Source: G020350405 sp964513655
GTDB taxonomy: Bacteria; Planctomycetota; Phycisphaerae; Sedimentisphaerales; Anaerobacaceae
Length of the DNA: 62,561 nt
Direction of reading: 5' to 3'
Assembly: GCA_964513655.1 (NCBI GenBank)
Contig: CAZENQ010000008.1
Coordinates: 1-62,561 of the forward strand
The position numbers and the translations under genes were made by a program. This document shows, one piece after another, positions 53,192 to 61,205 of the stretch. Position 1 is the stretch's first letter. Each line of letters begins with the position of its first letter. The notes beneath the pieces are model-generated. The model did not search any database. It was not told the origin of the DNA and saw only the letters and a program-made list of their open reading frames with translations.

Positions 53192-53247
53192 TGACTTAGA
53201 CGCCGAAATATGTTATCATTGCAAATTGTTAAGAAACTTGATAAAAT
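53192..53247 (+). promoter_or_regulatory. Pseudopilin leader/promoter, copy 1 (no operator)
   Basis: Compared with the other copies it keeps TTAGACGCCGAAATATG and TATCAT (53214-53219) but has lost about 5 bases at the -35 position and the decamer repeats. TTGCAA at 53219-53224 with TAAAAT at 53242-53247 (17-base spacer) offers an alternative constitutive promoter. Confidence 0.5.
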
Positions 53248-53340
53248 GCTAAAAAAGACCGAATTGAAGGGAACACAATGCCCTCTGTGCGCATCTTTAA
53301 AGTTGTGGCCATAAGTTGAGAAAATAAGGGGCCGTCTCGA

Positions 53341-54141
53341 ATGAGCAATAAAAGAGCATTCACATTGGTCGAGCTTCTGGTGGTAATTGCCATTATTGCC
53401 CTGCTTATGTCGATACTAATGCCCGCACTGGCGCGCGTGAGGGAGCAGGCAAAGGACGTCCTCTGTCAATCAAACCTAAAACAACTCGCCTCCTGCTTTA
53501 GCATGTATACCGATGACAACGACGGCTACTTCAATGAAGGTTACCGGGGTCTGCCGGACTGTGGATCGCATAACTGGTGGCTCCAGGCCATCAAACCTTA
53601 CTACACGGACCCGCATGTCTGCCTTTGCCCCATGGCAACCAAGTTTGGTGTCGAGATAGGCCGGGGCACCCATGGAGCCACATTTTACGCCTGGTCCGCA
53701 CGGGGCTTCCTCGGACCTCAGGGCTCGGTTTACGGAAGCTACGGCATAAATGGCTGGGTCGAAAATAATCAATGCGAATCCGAGCCAGAGAACACCAAAC
53801 GCTTAAGATGGAGGTACGCCGCTCTTTCCGGCGCAGGCAACATTCCCCTGCTTCTCGACAACCAGTGGATTGATGGCTGGCCACAGGACCACTCGGAACC
53901 ACCCGAATATGATGACCTGTTTTTCCAACACGGCAGTCATATGACACGCTTCATGATAAACCGCCACAGGGGCGGAATACATGGCGCCTTTGTTGATTAC
54001 AGCGTACGATGGCTTGGCTTAAAAGAACTTTATACTCTCAAGTGGAACCGCGAGTTCAACATAACCAACGGGTGGACACTGGCTGGCGGCTCTACTCCCA
54101 GCCAGTGGCCCGAGTGGCTCCAAAAATTCAAAGATTACTAA
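53341..54141 (+). CDS. Type II secretion-type pseudopilin, paralogue 1
   Basis: 266 residues. N-terminal prepilin signal KRAFTLVELLVVIAIIALL (cleavage before Phe, with Glu5 following), the hydrophobic spine, then a Cys- and Trp-rich globular part. The C-terminus carries FVDYSVRWLGLKELYTLKWNREF, diagnostic of this planctomycete/lentisphaeral family. These proteins are processed by prepilin peptidase and may form minor pilus-like tips or surface tethers; no secretion ATPase or inner-membrane platform gene is nearby. Paralogues are at 54529, 55694, 58716 and 61206. Confidence 0.9.
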   Translation: MSNKRAFTLVELLVVIAIIALLMSILMPALARVREQAKDVLCQSNLKQLASCFSMYTDDNDGYFNEGYRGLPDCGSHNWWLQAIKPYYTDPHVCLCPMATKFGVEIGRGTHGATFYAWSARGFLGPQGSVYGSYGINGWVENNQCESEPENTKRLRWRYAALSGAGNIPLLLDNQWIDGWPQDHSEPPEYDDLFFQHGSHMTRFMINRHRGGIHGAFVDYSVRWLGLKELYTLKWNREFNITNGWTLAGGSTPSQWPEWLQKFKDY

Positions 54142-54280
54142 AATCCCTCTCGCCCACAGATTAGGCAACAAAAATCCCCGATAACAGCCTTGCAAAAAGC
54201 CATAAGCCCCCCACGTGCACCATCAAACCGGATTTCCCCACATCAAATTGGCGCATTTGATATTGATTTGATAGTATAGG
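54142..54280 (+). repeat. Pseudopilin 3' repeat, copy 1
   Basis: Shared downstream block: GCCCACAGATTAGGCAACAA near the stop, then CAAATTGGCGCATTTGATA and TTGATTTGATAGTATAGGG. It recurs at 55324 and 56501. In copy 3 it ends at the sulfatase start codon; here it ends at a regulator remnant. Confidence 0.8.
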
Positions 54281-54284
54281 GCCC

Positions 54285-54326
54285 ATGGGCCCCGTGGCAT
54301 ATCGCAAACTCTACGGCCGAATATAA
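54285..54326 (+). pseudogene. Remnant: last 13 codons of an XylR-like regulator gene
   Basis: Reads MGPVAYRKLYGRI-stop and is nearly base-identical to the final codons of the intact regulator at 59830 (MSPVAYRKLYGRK). The sequence after the stop, up to TTGCGCAAAATGA, also matches. Everything upstream of it has been deleted and joined to the pseudopilin 3' repeat. Confidence 0.8.
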
Positions 54327-54342
54327 CACCTGCTGTCTACAT

Positions 54343-54406
54343 TGCGCAAAATGATTTAAATTATCCGCAAAATGACGTTTACTTAGACGCCGAAATACGT
54401 TATCAT
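54343..54406 (+). promoter_or_regulatory. Pseudopilin promoter with operator, paralogue 2
   Basis: TGCGCAAAAT at 54343-54352 and TCCGCAAAAT at 54364-54373 (21-base period), GACG, -35 TTTACT (54378-54383), 17 bases, -10 TATCAT (54401-54406). The spacing is the same as at the LamG and 61206 promoters. A second pair TTGCAA/TAAAAT (54406-54433) lies downstream. Confidence 0.75.
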
Positions 54407-54528
54407 TGCAAATTGTAAGAAACTTGATAAAATGCTAAAAAAAGACCGAGTTGAAGGGAACACAACACCCTTTGTGCGCATCTTTAAAGTTGTGGCCATT
54501 ATTTTGAGAAAATAAGGAACTTTCCCGC

Positions 54529-55323
54529 ATGAACAGCAAAAGAGCATTCACATTAGTCGAGCTTCTGGTGGTAATCGCTATTATCGCCCTGCTTATGTCG
54601 ATACTGATGCCCGCACTGGCAAAGACAAGGAAACAGGCAAAGATTGTTCTTTGCCAGTCCAACCTCAAGCAGCTATGTACTGCCTCTTCGATGTACACCG
54701 ATGATTATGACGGCCGTTTCTGGAGGGGTTGGGCAGGTCCCTCGGATGGTTGGCCGAACAGTGTTTGGTGGTGTGAGAGGAAGACCCTGCAGGTCTACTA
54801 CAGGGACCCCGATGTCCGACTCTGCCCGGAGGCCTCAAAACCCCTCCACCCGACTGGTGGCCGCGGAGCTACCTTTTATGCCTGGGCCGGTTCCGAGGCC
54901 CTCAGAACCGATGGCCACGGCAGCTACGGAGTGAATGGCTGGGTGGAAGACCAGCCGGAGGAATTTGAGTGGCTCGACTACTCCCAAAGGTGGAGAAACG
55001 TCAATGTTAGAGGTGGAGCTTCTATACCGCTGCTTGTGGACGCCAGATGGATTGACGGCTGGCCCGAGCACTACGATGTCCCCCCGGATTATTCTGATAT
55101 GCCCGCCCCGCCCGTGGAGGCCCGCTACATGGTCCGCTTCTGCATCAACCGCCACGATGGCTACGTAAATGGTGTCTTCTTGGACTGCTCCGTCAGAAAA
55201 ATTGGGCTTAAGGAGCTCTGGAAGCTCAAGTGGAATAGAAAGTTCAACCTAAACGGCGGCCCATCACCCGCAGAATTCGACGCCGCCGGTGACGGCTGGA
55301 TGAGATACTTCAAAGATTACTAA
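54529..55323 (+). CDS. Type II secretion-type pseudopilin, paralogue 2
   Basis: 264 residues, the most diverged of the five. KRAFTLVELLVVIAIIALL signal, then a body with YYRDPDVRLCPEASKP in place of the Cys pair region of the others, and the C-terminal FLDCSVRKIGLKELWKLKW. The leader (GCGCATCTTTAAAGTTGTGGCC) and AAGGAAC ribosome-binding site are conserved. It lies just after the first regulator remnant, under its own operator. Confidence 0.9.
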   Translation: MNSKRAFTLVELLVVIAIIALLMSILMPALAKTRKQAKIVLCQSNLKQLCTASSMYTDDYDGRFWRGWAGPSDGWPNSVWWCERKTLQVYYRDPDVRLCPEASKPLHPTGGRGATFYAWAGSEALRTDGHGSYGVNGWVEDQPEEFEWLDYSQRWRNVNVRGGASIPLLVDARWIDGWPEHYDVPPDYSDMPAPPVEARYMVRFCINRHDGYVNGVFLDCSVRKIGLKELWKLKWNRKFNLNGGPSPAEFDAAGDGWMRYFKDY

Positions 55324-55440
55324 AATCCCCCCTGCCCACAGATTAGGCAACAAAAATCCTCTATATAAGCCCGTTCACACACACCACAAAACCTGATTTC
55401 CCATATTAAATTGGCGCATTTGATATTGATTTGATAGAAT
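55324..55440 (+). repeat. Pseudopilin 3' repeat, copy 2
   Basis: Same block as 54142, but shorter in the middle and diverging after GATTTGATAG. It is then joined to a longer regulator remnant. Confidence 0.75.
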
Positions 55441-55448
55441 AAAAAAGT

Positions 55449-55529
55449 GTCGAGAACATCGCCCGCTATTTCCGCAGCGAAAAGGGTATGAGCCCCCTCG
55501 CCTATCGTAAGCTCTACGGCCGAAAATAA
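55449..55529 (+). pseudogene. Remnant: last 26 codons of an XylR-like regulator gene
   Basis: Reads VENIARYFRSEKGMSPLAY then RKLYGRK and stop, matching the end of the AraC HTH of the intact regulator. Many codons differ synonymously from the intact copy, so it comes from a separate, older regulator paralogue. The 5' part is missing. Confidence 0.85.
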
Positions 55530-55545
55530 CACCATCTGCCTACAT

Positions 55546-55588
55546 TGCGCAAAATGACGTTGATTTAGACGCCGGAATATGTTATCAT
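55546..55588 (+). promoter_or_regulatory. Pseudopilin promoter with half operator, paralogue 3
   Basis: Only one decamer, TGCGCAAAAT at 55546-55555, followed by GACG, -35 TTGATT (55560-55565), 17 bases, -10 TATCAT (55583-55588). Exactly one 21-base period has been deleted relative to the others, and the second promoter's TAAAAT box is missing too. The -35 is better than in its relatives, which may compensate. Confidence 0.65.
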
Positions 55589-55693
55589 TGCAGAAATTGT
55601 AAAAAAAAAGACCGACTTAGAGGGAACACAATACCCCCCGCGCGCATCTTTAAAGTTGTGGCCATAAGTTGAGAAAATAAGGAACTGTCCCGA

Positions 55694-56500
55694 ATGAGCA
55701 ATAAAAGAGCATTCACATTGGTCGAGCTTCTGGTGGTAATAGCCATTATCGCCCTCCTTATGTCCATCTTGATGCCGGCGCTTGCGCGTGTGAGGGAACA
55801 GGCAAAGGCCGTCCTCTGTCAGTCAAACCTAAAGCAACTCGCCTCCTGCTTCAGCATGTATACCGGTGACAACGAGCGCTACTTCATGGAAGGTTGGTGG
55901 GGTCTGCCGGACTGTAGATCGAGTAACTGGTGGCCTCAGGCCCTCAAACCTTACTACTCGGACCCGCATGTCTGCCTCTGCCCGATGGCAACCAAGTTTG
56001 GTGTCGACATAGGCCGGGGCGAAATTGGGGCCACATTTTACGCCTGGTCCGCACAGGGCTGGCTTGGAGAGCCGGGTTCTGTTTACGGCGGCTACGGAAT
56101 AAATCACTGGATGCAAAACAATCAATGCCCGACTATATCAGAGAACATTAACCGTCTGTTCTGGAGGCACGACACAGTTAGAGGCTCAGGCAACATTCCC
56201 CTGCTTCTCACCGCCCAGTGGATTGATGGCGCGCCCAGGGACTACCATGACCCCCCCGAATATGATGACCAGGACTACCGTTCTCAGCCGGGTAGTGCGT
56301 TTGTCCGCTTCATGCTAAACCGTCACAGGGGCGGAATACATAGCGCCTTCGTTGATTACTCTGTCCGATGGATAGGGCTGAAGGAAATGTACACCTTGAA
56401 ATGGAATCGAGGGTTTGACGTAACCAACAGGTGGACACTGGCTGGCGGCTCTACTCCCAACCAGTGGCCCGAGTGGCTCCAAAAATTCAAAAATTACTAA
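55694..56500 (+). CDS. Type II secretion-type pseudopilin, paralogue 3
   Basis: 268 residues, close to paralogues 1 and 5. Same KRAFTLVELL signal, LCQSNLKQLASCFSMYTGDN, YYSDPHVCLCPMATKFG and C-terminal FVDYSVRWIGLKEMYTLKW. AAGGAAC stands about 10 bases before the ATG. It precedes the sulfatase-fold gene by 144 bases, filled by the 3' repeat. Confidence 0.9.
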   Translation: MSNKRAFTLVELLVVIAIIALLMSILMPALARVREQAKAVLCQSNLKQLASCFSMYTGDNERYFMEGWWGLPDCRSSNWWPQALKPYYSDPHVCLCPMATKFGVDIGRGEIGATFYAWSAQGWLGEPGSVYGGYGINHWMQNNQCPTISENINRLFWRHDTVRGSGNIPLLLTAQWIDGAPRDYHDPPEYDDQDYRSQPGSAFVRFMLNRHRGGIHSAFVDYSVRWIGLKEMYTLKWNRGFDVTNRWTLAGGSTPNQWPEWLQKFKNY

Positions 56501-56644
56501 AATACCCCTCGCCCACATATTAGGCAACAAAAATCCCCGATAGCAGCCTTGCAAAAAGCCATAAGCCCGTTCACACACATTATAAAAGCTGATTTCCCAT
56601 ATTAAATTGGCGCATTTGATATTGATTTGATAGTATAGGGCCAT
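56501..56644 (+). repeat. Pseudopilin 3' repeat, copy 3 and possible sulfatase promoter
   Basis: Third copy of the downstream block, ending TTTGATAGTATAGGGCC directly before the ATG at 56645. TTGGCG with TAGTAT at 18-base spacing could act as a weak promoter, giving an almost leaderless message. AGGG lies 5 bases before the start codon. Confidence 0.7.
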
Positions 56645-58639
56645 ATGGAATTGAATAAGAAAAAGCCGTTACCGCGTTGGTGCGGTATACTGCTGGGACT
56701 TCTGCTGGTGGCCGTCGTCGCCGCTATATGGTTTTTTTACGGCTCCACATTTTCACCAAAAAGGCCTCGCCGCGTCATCCTCATCAGCATCGATACCTGC
56801 CGGGCGGATTACCTCAGCTGCTATGGCTTTGGACGTAAAACCACTCCCAATATCGATGCCATCGCCGAAGAGGGTATCGTCTTCAAGAATGCCCTTACAC
56901 CCATTCCCCTTACTCTTCCGGCCCACTGCTCTATGCTCACCGGCACCTACCCCCTCTACCACGGTGTACACGACAATCTGGGAAATATACTTGCCGAATT
57001 CAATACGACCATCGCCGAGATTCTTCGAACCCGCGGATATTCCACCGCCGCCATAGTAAGTTCTTTCGTCCTCGACAAAAAGTTTGGCACTCATCAGGGT
57101 TTCGACACCTACAACGACAAGTTTGTCCAGCCGATTGGGCCGCACGATTCGTTGCAGCGACGCGGAGAAGAGGCCTCTCGTTTCGCATGCTCCTATCTCG
57201 AGAAGCACACCGATGAACCCTTCTTTCTCTTTCTGCATTACTTCGACCCCCATGATGCCTACATCCCGCCGGAACCCTTCGCCTCGCAATATGCCGACAA
57301 TCTCTATGCCGGCGAGATTGCCTATACCGACCATTGTATCGCTCAGGTGATAGACAAACTAAAAAGCCTCGACTTGTATGACTCAAGCCTGATTATTATT
57401 GTCGGCGACCACGGTGAGGCACTCGGAGACCACGGTGAAGCTTACCACGGCTATTATATTTATCAGCCCACCGTAAGAGTGCCCTTTATCATCAGACCGC
57501 CTAAGTGCCGCAAATCCAAAGTGGTTGACAACATAGTAAGCCTCGTCGATGTTGTACCCACCATATTGGGCTATCTTGGCATTGAGCTGTCCCCGCATGT
57601 GCAAGGCGAAGACCTCTCGGCTTTCTCTGCTGGCAAAATCCCCGTTAAGAATAATAGATACGTTTACTGCGAATCGTTTGAAGGCACCAAATACGGCTGC
57701 AATCCTCTACTGGGCCTTGTTGATGAGCGATTCAAATACATCGAAACCACAAGGCCGGAACTATACGACTTGACCCACGACCCGCTCGAAGAAAATAACC
57801 TGGTCAAGAAAGAACAAAATCGCGCGCGGCTAATGAGCAGCCGGCTGCAGGAAATGATGAGCCAATTACTTGACGTCCAGTCAGCCGACGCCAAGACTGA
57901 GCTGGACGAGCAAACCAGAACGCGTCTCGAAAGTCTCGGCTACGTCGGCATTGCCCCCGCAGACACCACTCTCGAGCTTGACCGGACTAAGCCGGATCCA
58001 AAGGACCTGCTCGCATACAACGAGTATATGAACCAAATAAGCCGCCTGGTAATGTACGACCGCTTTGACCAGGCAAAGACAATTTGTGACAAAATGCTCC
58101 GGGACTTCCCGCACCTGCCGCATACATACCTTGAACTCGGCCGCCTCACCTTTAAAAAACGTCAATTCGCACAATCCATCCTCCACAATTCCAGGTACTT
58201 GGCAATGGTAGCTAAGCAGGATGCTCAGCCCTCGGAAAACTTCGCATTCTACCCCCTCGACCCTATCTTCGCAGCACACAGAATGTTGGGTTCATCATAC
58301 CACCAGTTGCAGCAGTATGATAAAGCCATCAAACACTACACTGCTGCACTGCTTATAAGGCCCGAACGCTCTGATGTGCATAATAATATCGCGGTCGCGT
58401 ATTTCAAACTCGGTGACTTTGACCGCGCCGTCAAGCACTGGACCGAAGCCTTGCGCTTGGCGCCGGGCCGGCCCGATGTGCATGATAACCTCGCCATCGT
58501 TTTATACAAACAGGGCAGGATTGACCGCGCGATTGCCCATTGGAACGAGGCACTGCGATTGAAACCTGACTGGACCGAAGTCCGCAACAAGCTAAACGAA
58601 GTGCTCCGGGAAAAAAACCGGTCCTCCGCTGCAGAGTAA
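56645..58639 (+). CDS. Sulfatase-fold membrane enzyme with TPR domain
   Basis: 664 residues: an N-terminal membrane anchor (about 13-32), an alkaline-phosphatase-superfamily domain (ILISIDTCRADYLSCYG near 48; VGDHGEALGDHGE near 253) and TPR repeats (about 470-650). The nucleophile region is PLTLPAHCSMLTG: Thr stands where true sulfatases have Cys or Ser, and His replaces the Arg of CxPxR. Formylglycine chemistry is therefore ruled out; Thr nucleophiles occur in phosphoethanolamine and lipoteichoic-acid type transferases. A phosphotransferase or hydrolase acting outside the membrane is a fair guess. It sits within the pseudopilin island. Confidence 0.85.
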   Translation: MELNKKKPLPRWCGILLGLLLVAVVAAIWFFYGSTFSPKRPRRVILISIDTCRADYLSCYGFGRKTTPNIDAIAEEGIVFKNALTPIPLTLPAHCSMLTGTYPLYHGVHDNLGNILAEFNTTIAEILRTRGYSTAAIVSSFVLDKKFGTHQGFDTYNDKFVQPIGPHDSLQRRGEEASRFACSYLEKHTDEPFFLFLHYFDPHDAYIPPEPFASQYADNLYAGEIAYTDHCIAQVIDKLKSLDLYDSSLIIIVGDHGEALGDHGEAYHGYYIYQPTVRVPFIIRPPKCRKSKVVDNIVSLVDVVPTILGYLGIELSPHVQGEDLSAFSAGKIPVKNNRYVYCESFEGTKYGCNPLLGLVDERFKYIETTRPELYDLTHDPLEENNLVKKEQNRARLMSSRLQEMMSQLLDVQSADAKTELDEQTRTRLESLGYVGIAPADTTLELDRTKPDPKDLLAYNEYMNQISRLVMYDRFDQAKTICDKMLRDFPHLPHTYLELGRLTFKKRQFAQSILHNSRYLAMVAKQDAQPSENFAFYPLDPIFAAHRMLGSSYHQLQQYDKAIKHYTAALLIRPERSDVHNNIAVAYFKLGDFDRAVKHWTEALRLAPGRPDVHDNLAIVLYKQGRIDRAIAHWNEALRLKPDWTEVRNKLNEVLREKNRSSAAE

Positions 58640-58715
58640 CCAGCATCAGCTTCCGCCGGTCCAAAGGCTCCTGCCTGCCCCAAACAACCCCCAAAAAATC
58701 GCGCAATTCATTCAA

Positions 58716-59519
58716 TCAGAAATCTTTGAAGTTCTTCATCCAGTCGGGCCAGTTGCTTGCGCCGCCGGCCAGTGTCCACCTGCCGGCTACGTCAAATTCT
58801 CGGTGCCATTTCAAAGTGTACATCTCCTTCAGACCTATCCATCGCACGCTGTAATCCATAAACACGCCCTGTATACCGCCATTGTGTCGGTTTTTCATAA
58901 AGCGTGCCATGTGACTGCCGTGGCGCCAGTCCTGGTCATCAAATTCAGCGGGCGGATCGTGATGCTGTGGCCAGCAGTCAATCCACGGTGCATCCAGGAG
59001 CAGCGGTATGTTATTCGTGCCCCTGACAGCCGTGTGCCTCCATCTGCGGCGACTCGTGTTTGCACTTTCGGTTGGGCATTGATTGTTTTCTACCCAGCCG
59101 TTTAGTCCGTAGCTGCCCCAGGCAGAACCCGGCGTCCCTAACCAGCCTTGCGCTGACCACGCCAAAAACGTAGCGCCGACCTCACCATAGTACCCCGGGT
59201 TGGCGTCGTACCCTAATTTTATTGCCATCGGACACAGGCATACGTCCGGGTTACCGTAGTAAGGCTTGACAGCGTGTATCCACCAGTTACTCGATGTACA
59301 ATCCGCCAGGCCCCAATAGCCCTGCTGGAAGTAGCCGTTGTTATCGCCGGTATACATATCGAAGGCCGCGCCCATCTGTTTGAGATTTGACTGACACAGG
59401 ACCGTCTTAGCCTGTTCCCTTACGCGCGCAAGCGCCGGCATCAATATCGACATCAATAACGCGATAATGGCTATTACCACCAACAGTTCCACCAACGTAA
59501 ATCCTCTTGTTCGACTCAT
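58716..59519 (-). CDS. Type II secretion-type pseudopilin, paralogue 4 (inverted)
   Basis: 267 residues from ATG 59519, with AAGGAG 8 bases upstream; the frame reaches 59540 without support. RGFTLVELLVVIAIIALL has the classical Gly before the cleavage site, unlike the Ala in its relatives. The body and the FMDYSVRWIGLKEMYTLKW end are conserved. It is transcribed divergently from the regulator gene, with one operator between them. Confidence 0.9.
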   Translation of the reverse strand: MSRTRGFTLVELLVVIAIIALLMSILMPALARVREQAKTVLCQSNLKQMGAAFDMYTGDNNGYFQQGYWGLADCTSSNWWIHAVKPYYGNPDVCLCPMAIKLGYDANPGYYGEVGATFLAWSAQGWLGTPGSAWGSYGLNGWVENNQCPTESANTSRRRWRHTAVRGTNNIPLLLDAPWIDCWPQHHDPPAEFDDQDWRHGSHMARFMKNRHNGGIQGVFMDYSVRWIGLKEMYTLKWHREFDVAGRWTLAGGASNWPDWMKNFKDF

Positions 59520-59634
59520 ATACAATTCTCCTTGGTCCATTCGAAGCCTCGCTATGCACTCATATAGATGCTCCGAACCGCGATTCTGTTCCGTTCGATT
59601 CGTTTTTTTCCTCTATTTTTATCTAATTTTCATT

Positions 59635-59698
59635 ATTATACCGTTTTTTTCCATTGTTGCAAACCCTATTTCGCGCCAAAATTTTACCATTTCGCGCA
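59635..59698 (-). promoter_or_regulatory. Pseudopilin promoter with operator, paralogue 4
   Basis: In minus direction: TGCGCGAAAT (59698-59689), 11 bases, GGCGCGAAAT (59677-59668), AGGG, -35 TTTGCA (59663-59658), 17 bases, -10 TATAAT (59640-59635). Same period and same 4-base gap as elsewhere, though the flanking sequence is unrelated. It lies between this gene and the regulator, so it could also autoregulate. Confidence 0.75.
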
Positions 59699-59829
59699 AA
59701 TTTTAACCCCACACACCTGGCCGAATCATCCATGACTTGCTGTGGTCCGGACCGTTTGGCAGCGCCAGGCTCAGAATTTCTCCGAATTTAAATTGCTTTA
59801 CAATGCATTCCAGGGGTATAAATCAGGAT

Positions 59830-61002
59830 ATGGCAAAGATTCGAAAAGTCATAGTGCTCGTCGAGACCTCCAGGGCCTACGGTCGCGGACTCTTACGAGG
59901 CATTGCCAAATATTCGCGCCTCCACGGTCCCTGGATTTTCTACCGCAAGCCCCCTTACTACAGGCATCCCGCCCAGTGGGTAAGAGCATTATCCCGCCAA
60001 AAGAAATTAGACGCCGACGGAATCATCATGGTCGAACAGGAAAAACCCGAGGATATAATCGAGATGGGCCTGCCTACCATCGCCTCCCCGTATATAAGAG
60101 AGCGGATTCCGGGTGTGGCCAATATCATCGGTGATACTGTCACTATGGGCAGGATGGCCGCTGAACATCTGCTCGACCGAGGCTTCAAAAATTTCGCCTA
60201 TTGTGGCTTTGAGGATATGTTTGGGGCCCGCAGTCGGGGCGAAAGCTTCCGCCGGAGAATTGACGAGGCCGGTTTCCAGACACACGTCTACAAGCAGCCA
60301 AAGCCACGGGGCCGCCGTTCCTGGGAGGATGAACAAATCTTTATGGCAGATTGGCTAAAGTCACTGCCCAAACCGGTCGGCCTGATGACGTGCACCGATG
60401 ACCGAAGCCAGGACGTCGTCGAGGCCTGCAAAATCGCGGCACTACATGTCCCAGAGCAGGTAGCCATCATCGGCGTCGATAACGATGAGCTTGTCTGTGA
60501 ACTGTCCAGCCCCCCGCTGTCAAGCATAGCCCTTAACACCCAAAGGTCGGGCTACGAGGCTGCAGAACTGCTGGGCAAACTGATGTCACGCAAAAGAATA
60601 AAAATGGCCAACCGGACAATCGTTGTTCATGCGACACACGTTGTGACCAGACAATCAACCGACATCATGGCGATGGAAGACCGCGGCGTAGTTGAGGCTG
60701 TGCGTTTCATCCGCCGGCATGCCAAAGAAATAATTCAGGTAAGTGACGTAGTGGAGGCGGTGGCGGTCTCACGCCGTAGTTTGGAACAGCGCTTTCGCAG
60801 GGAACTCGGCCGTTCGGTTCTCAACGAAATCAAACGCGCCCGTGTTGATCAGGTTGCCCGCATGCTGGTTGAGACCAATCTCTCTGTATCACAGATAGCG
60901 TTCGCCCTCGGATACACCGGTGTTGAGAACATTGCTCGCTATTTTCGCAGCGAAAAGGGCATGAGCCCCGTGGCATATCGCAAACTCTACGGCCGAAAAT
61001 AA
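59830..61002 (+). CDS. XylR-like transcription regulator (LacI-type sensor, AraC HTH)
   Basis: 390 residues from ATG 59830 (AGGGG upstream; ATG 59803 is an alternative). Residues about 5-275 form a LacI/periplasmic-binding-like sensor domain, with GRGLLRGIAKYSR at the start and VAIIGVDNDELVCELSSPPLSSI at the end, so the ligand is probably a sugar. Residues about 285-385 are an AraC-type pair of helix-turn-helices (VSRRSLEQRFRRELGRSVLNEI, SVSQIAFALGYTGVENIARYF). This is the architecture of E. coli XylR, which binds two direct half-sites about two helical turns apart. Divergent from pseudopilin 4; its 3' end abuts the promoter of pseudopilin 5. Confidence 0.93.
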   Translation: MAKIRKVIVLVETSRAYGRGLLRGIAKYSRLHGPWIFYRKPPYYRHPAQWVRALSRQKKLDADGIIMVEQEKPEDIIEMGLPTIASPYIRERIPGVANIIGDTVTMGRMAAEHLLDRGFKNFAYCGFEDMFGARSRGESFRRRIDEAGFQTHVYKQPKPRGRRSWEDEQIFMADWLKSLPKPVGLMTCTDDRSQDVVEACKIAALHVPEQVAIIGVDNDELVCELSSPPLSSIALNTQRSGYEAAELLGKLMSRKRIKMANRTIVVHATHVVTRQSTDIMAMEDRGVVEAVRFIRRHAKEIIQVSDVVEAVAVSRRSLEQRFRRELGRSVLNEIKRARVDQVARMLVETNLSVSQIAFALGYTGVENIARYFRSEKGMSPVAYRKLYGRK

Positions 61003-61018
61003 CTCCATCTGCCTGCGT

Positions 61019-61082
61019 TGCGCAAAATGACTATATTTATCCGTAAAATGACGTTTACTTAGACGCCGAAATACGTTATAAT
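61019..61082 (+). promoter_or_regulatory. Pseudopilin promoter with operator, paralogue 5
   Basis: TGCGCAAAAT at 61019-61028, TCCGTAAAAT at 61040-61049, GACG, -35 TTTACT (61054-61059), 17 bases, -10 TATAAT (61077-61082). This copy has the perfect -10. The first decamer starts 17 bases after the regulator stop codon. Confidence 0.75.
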
Positions 61083-61205
61083 TGCAGATATTGTAAAAAA
61101 CCTGATAAAATACAAAAAAAAGACCGAGCCGAAGGGAACAAAATACACCCTGCGCGCATCTTTAAAGTTGTGGCCATAAGTTGAGAAAATAAGGAACTGC
61201 CTCGA

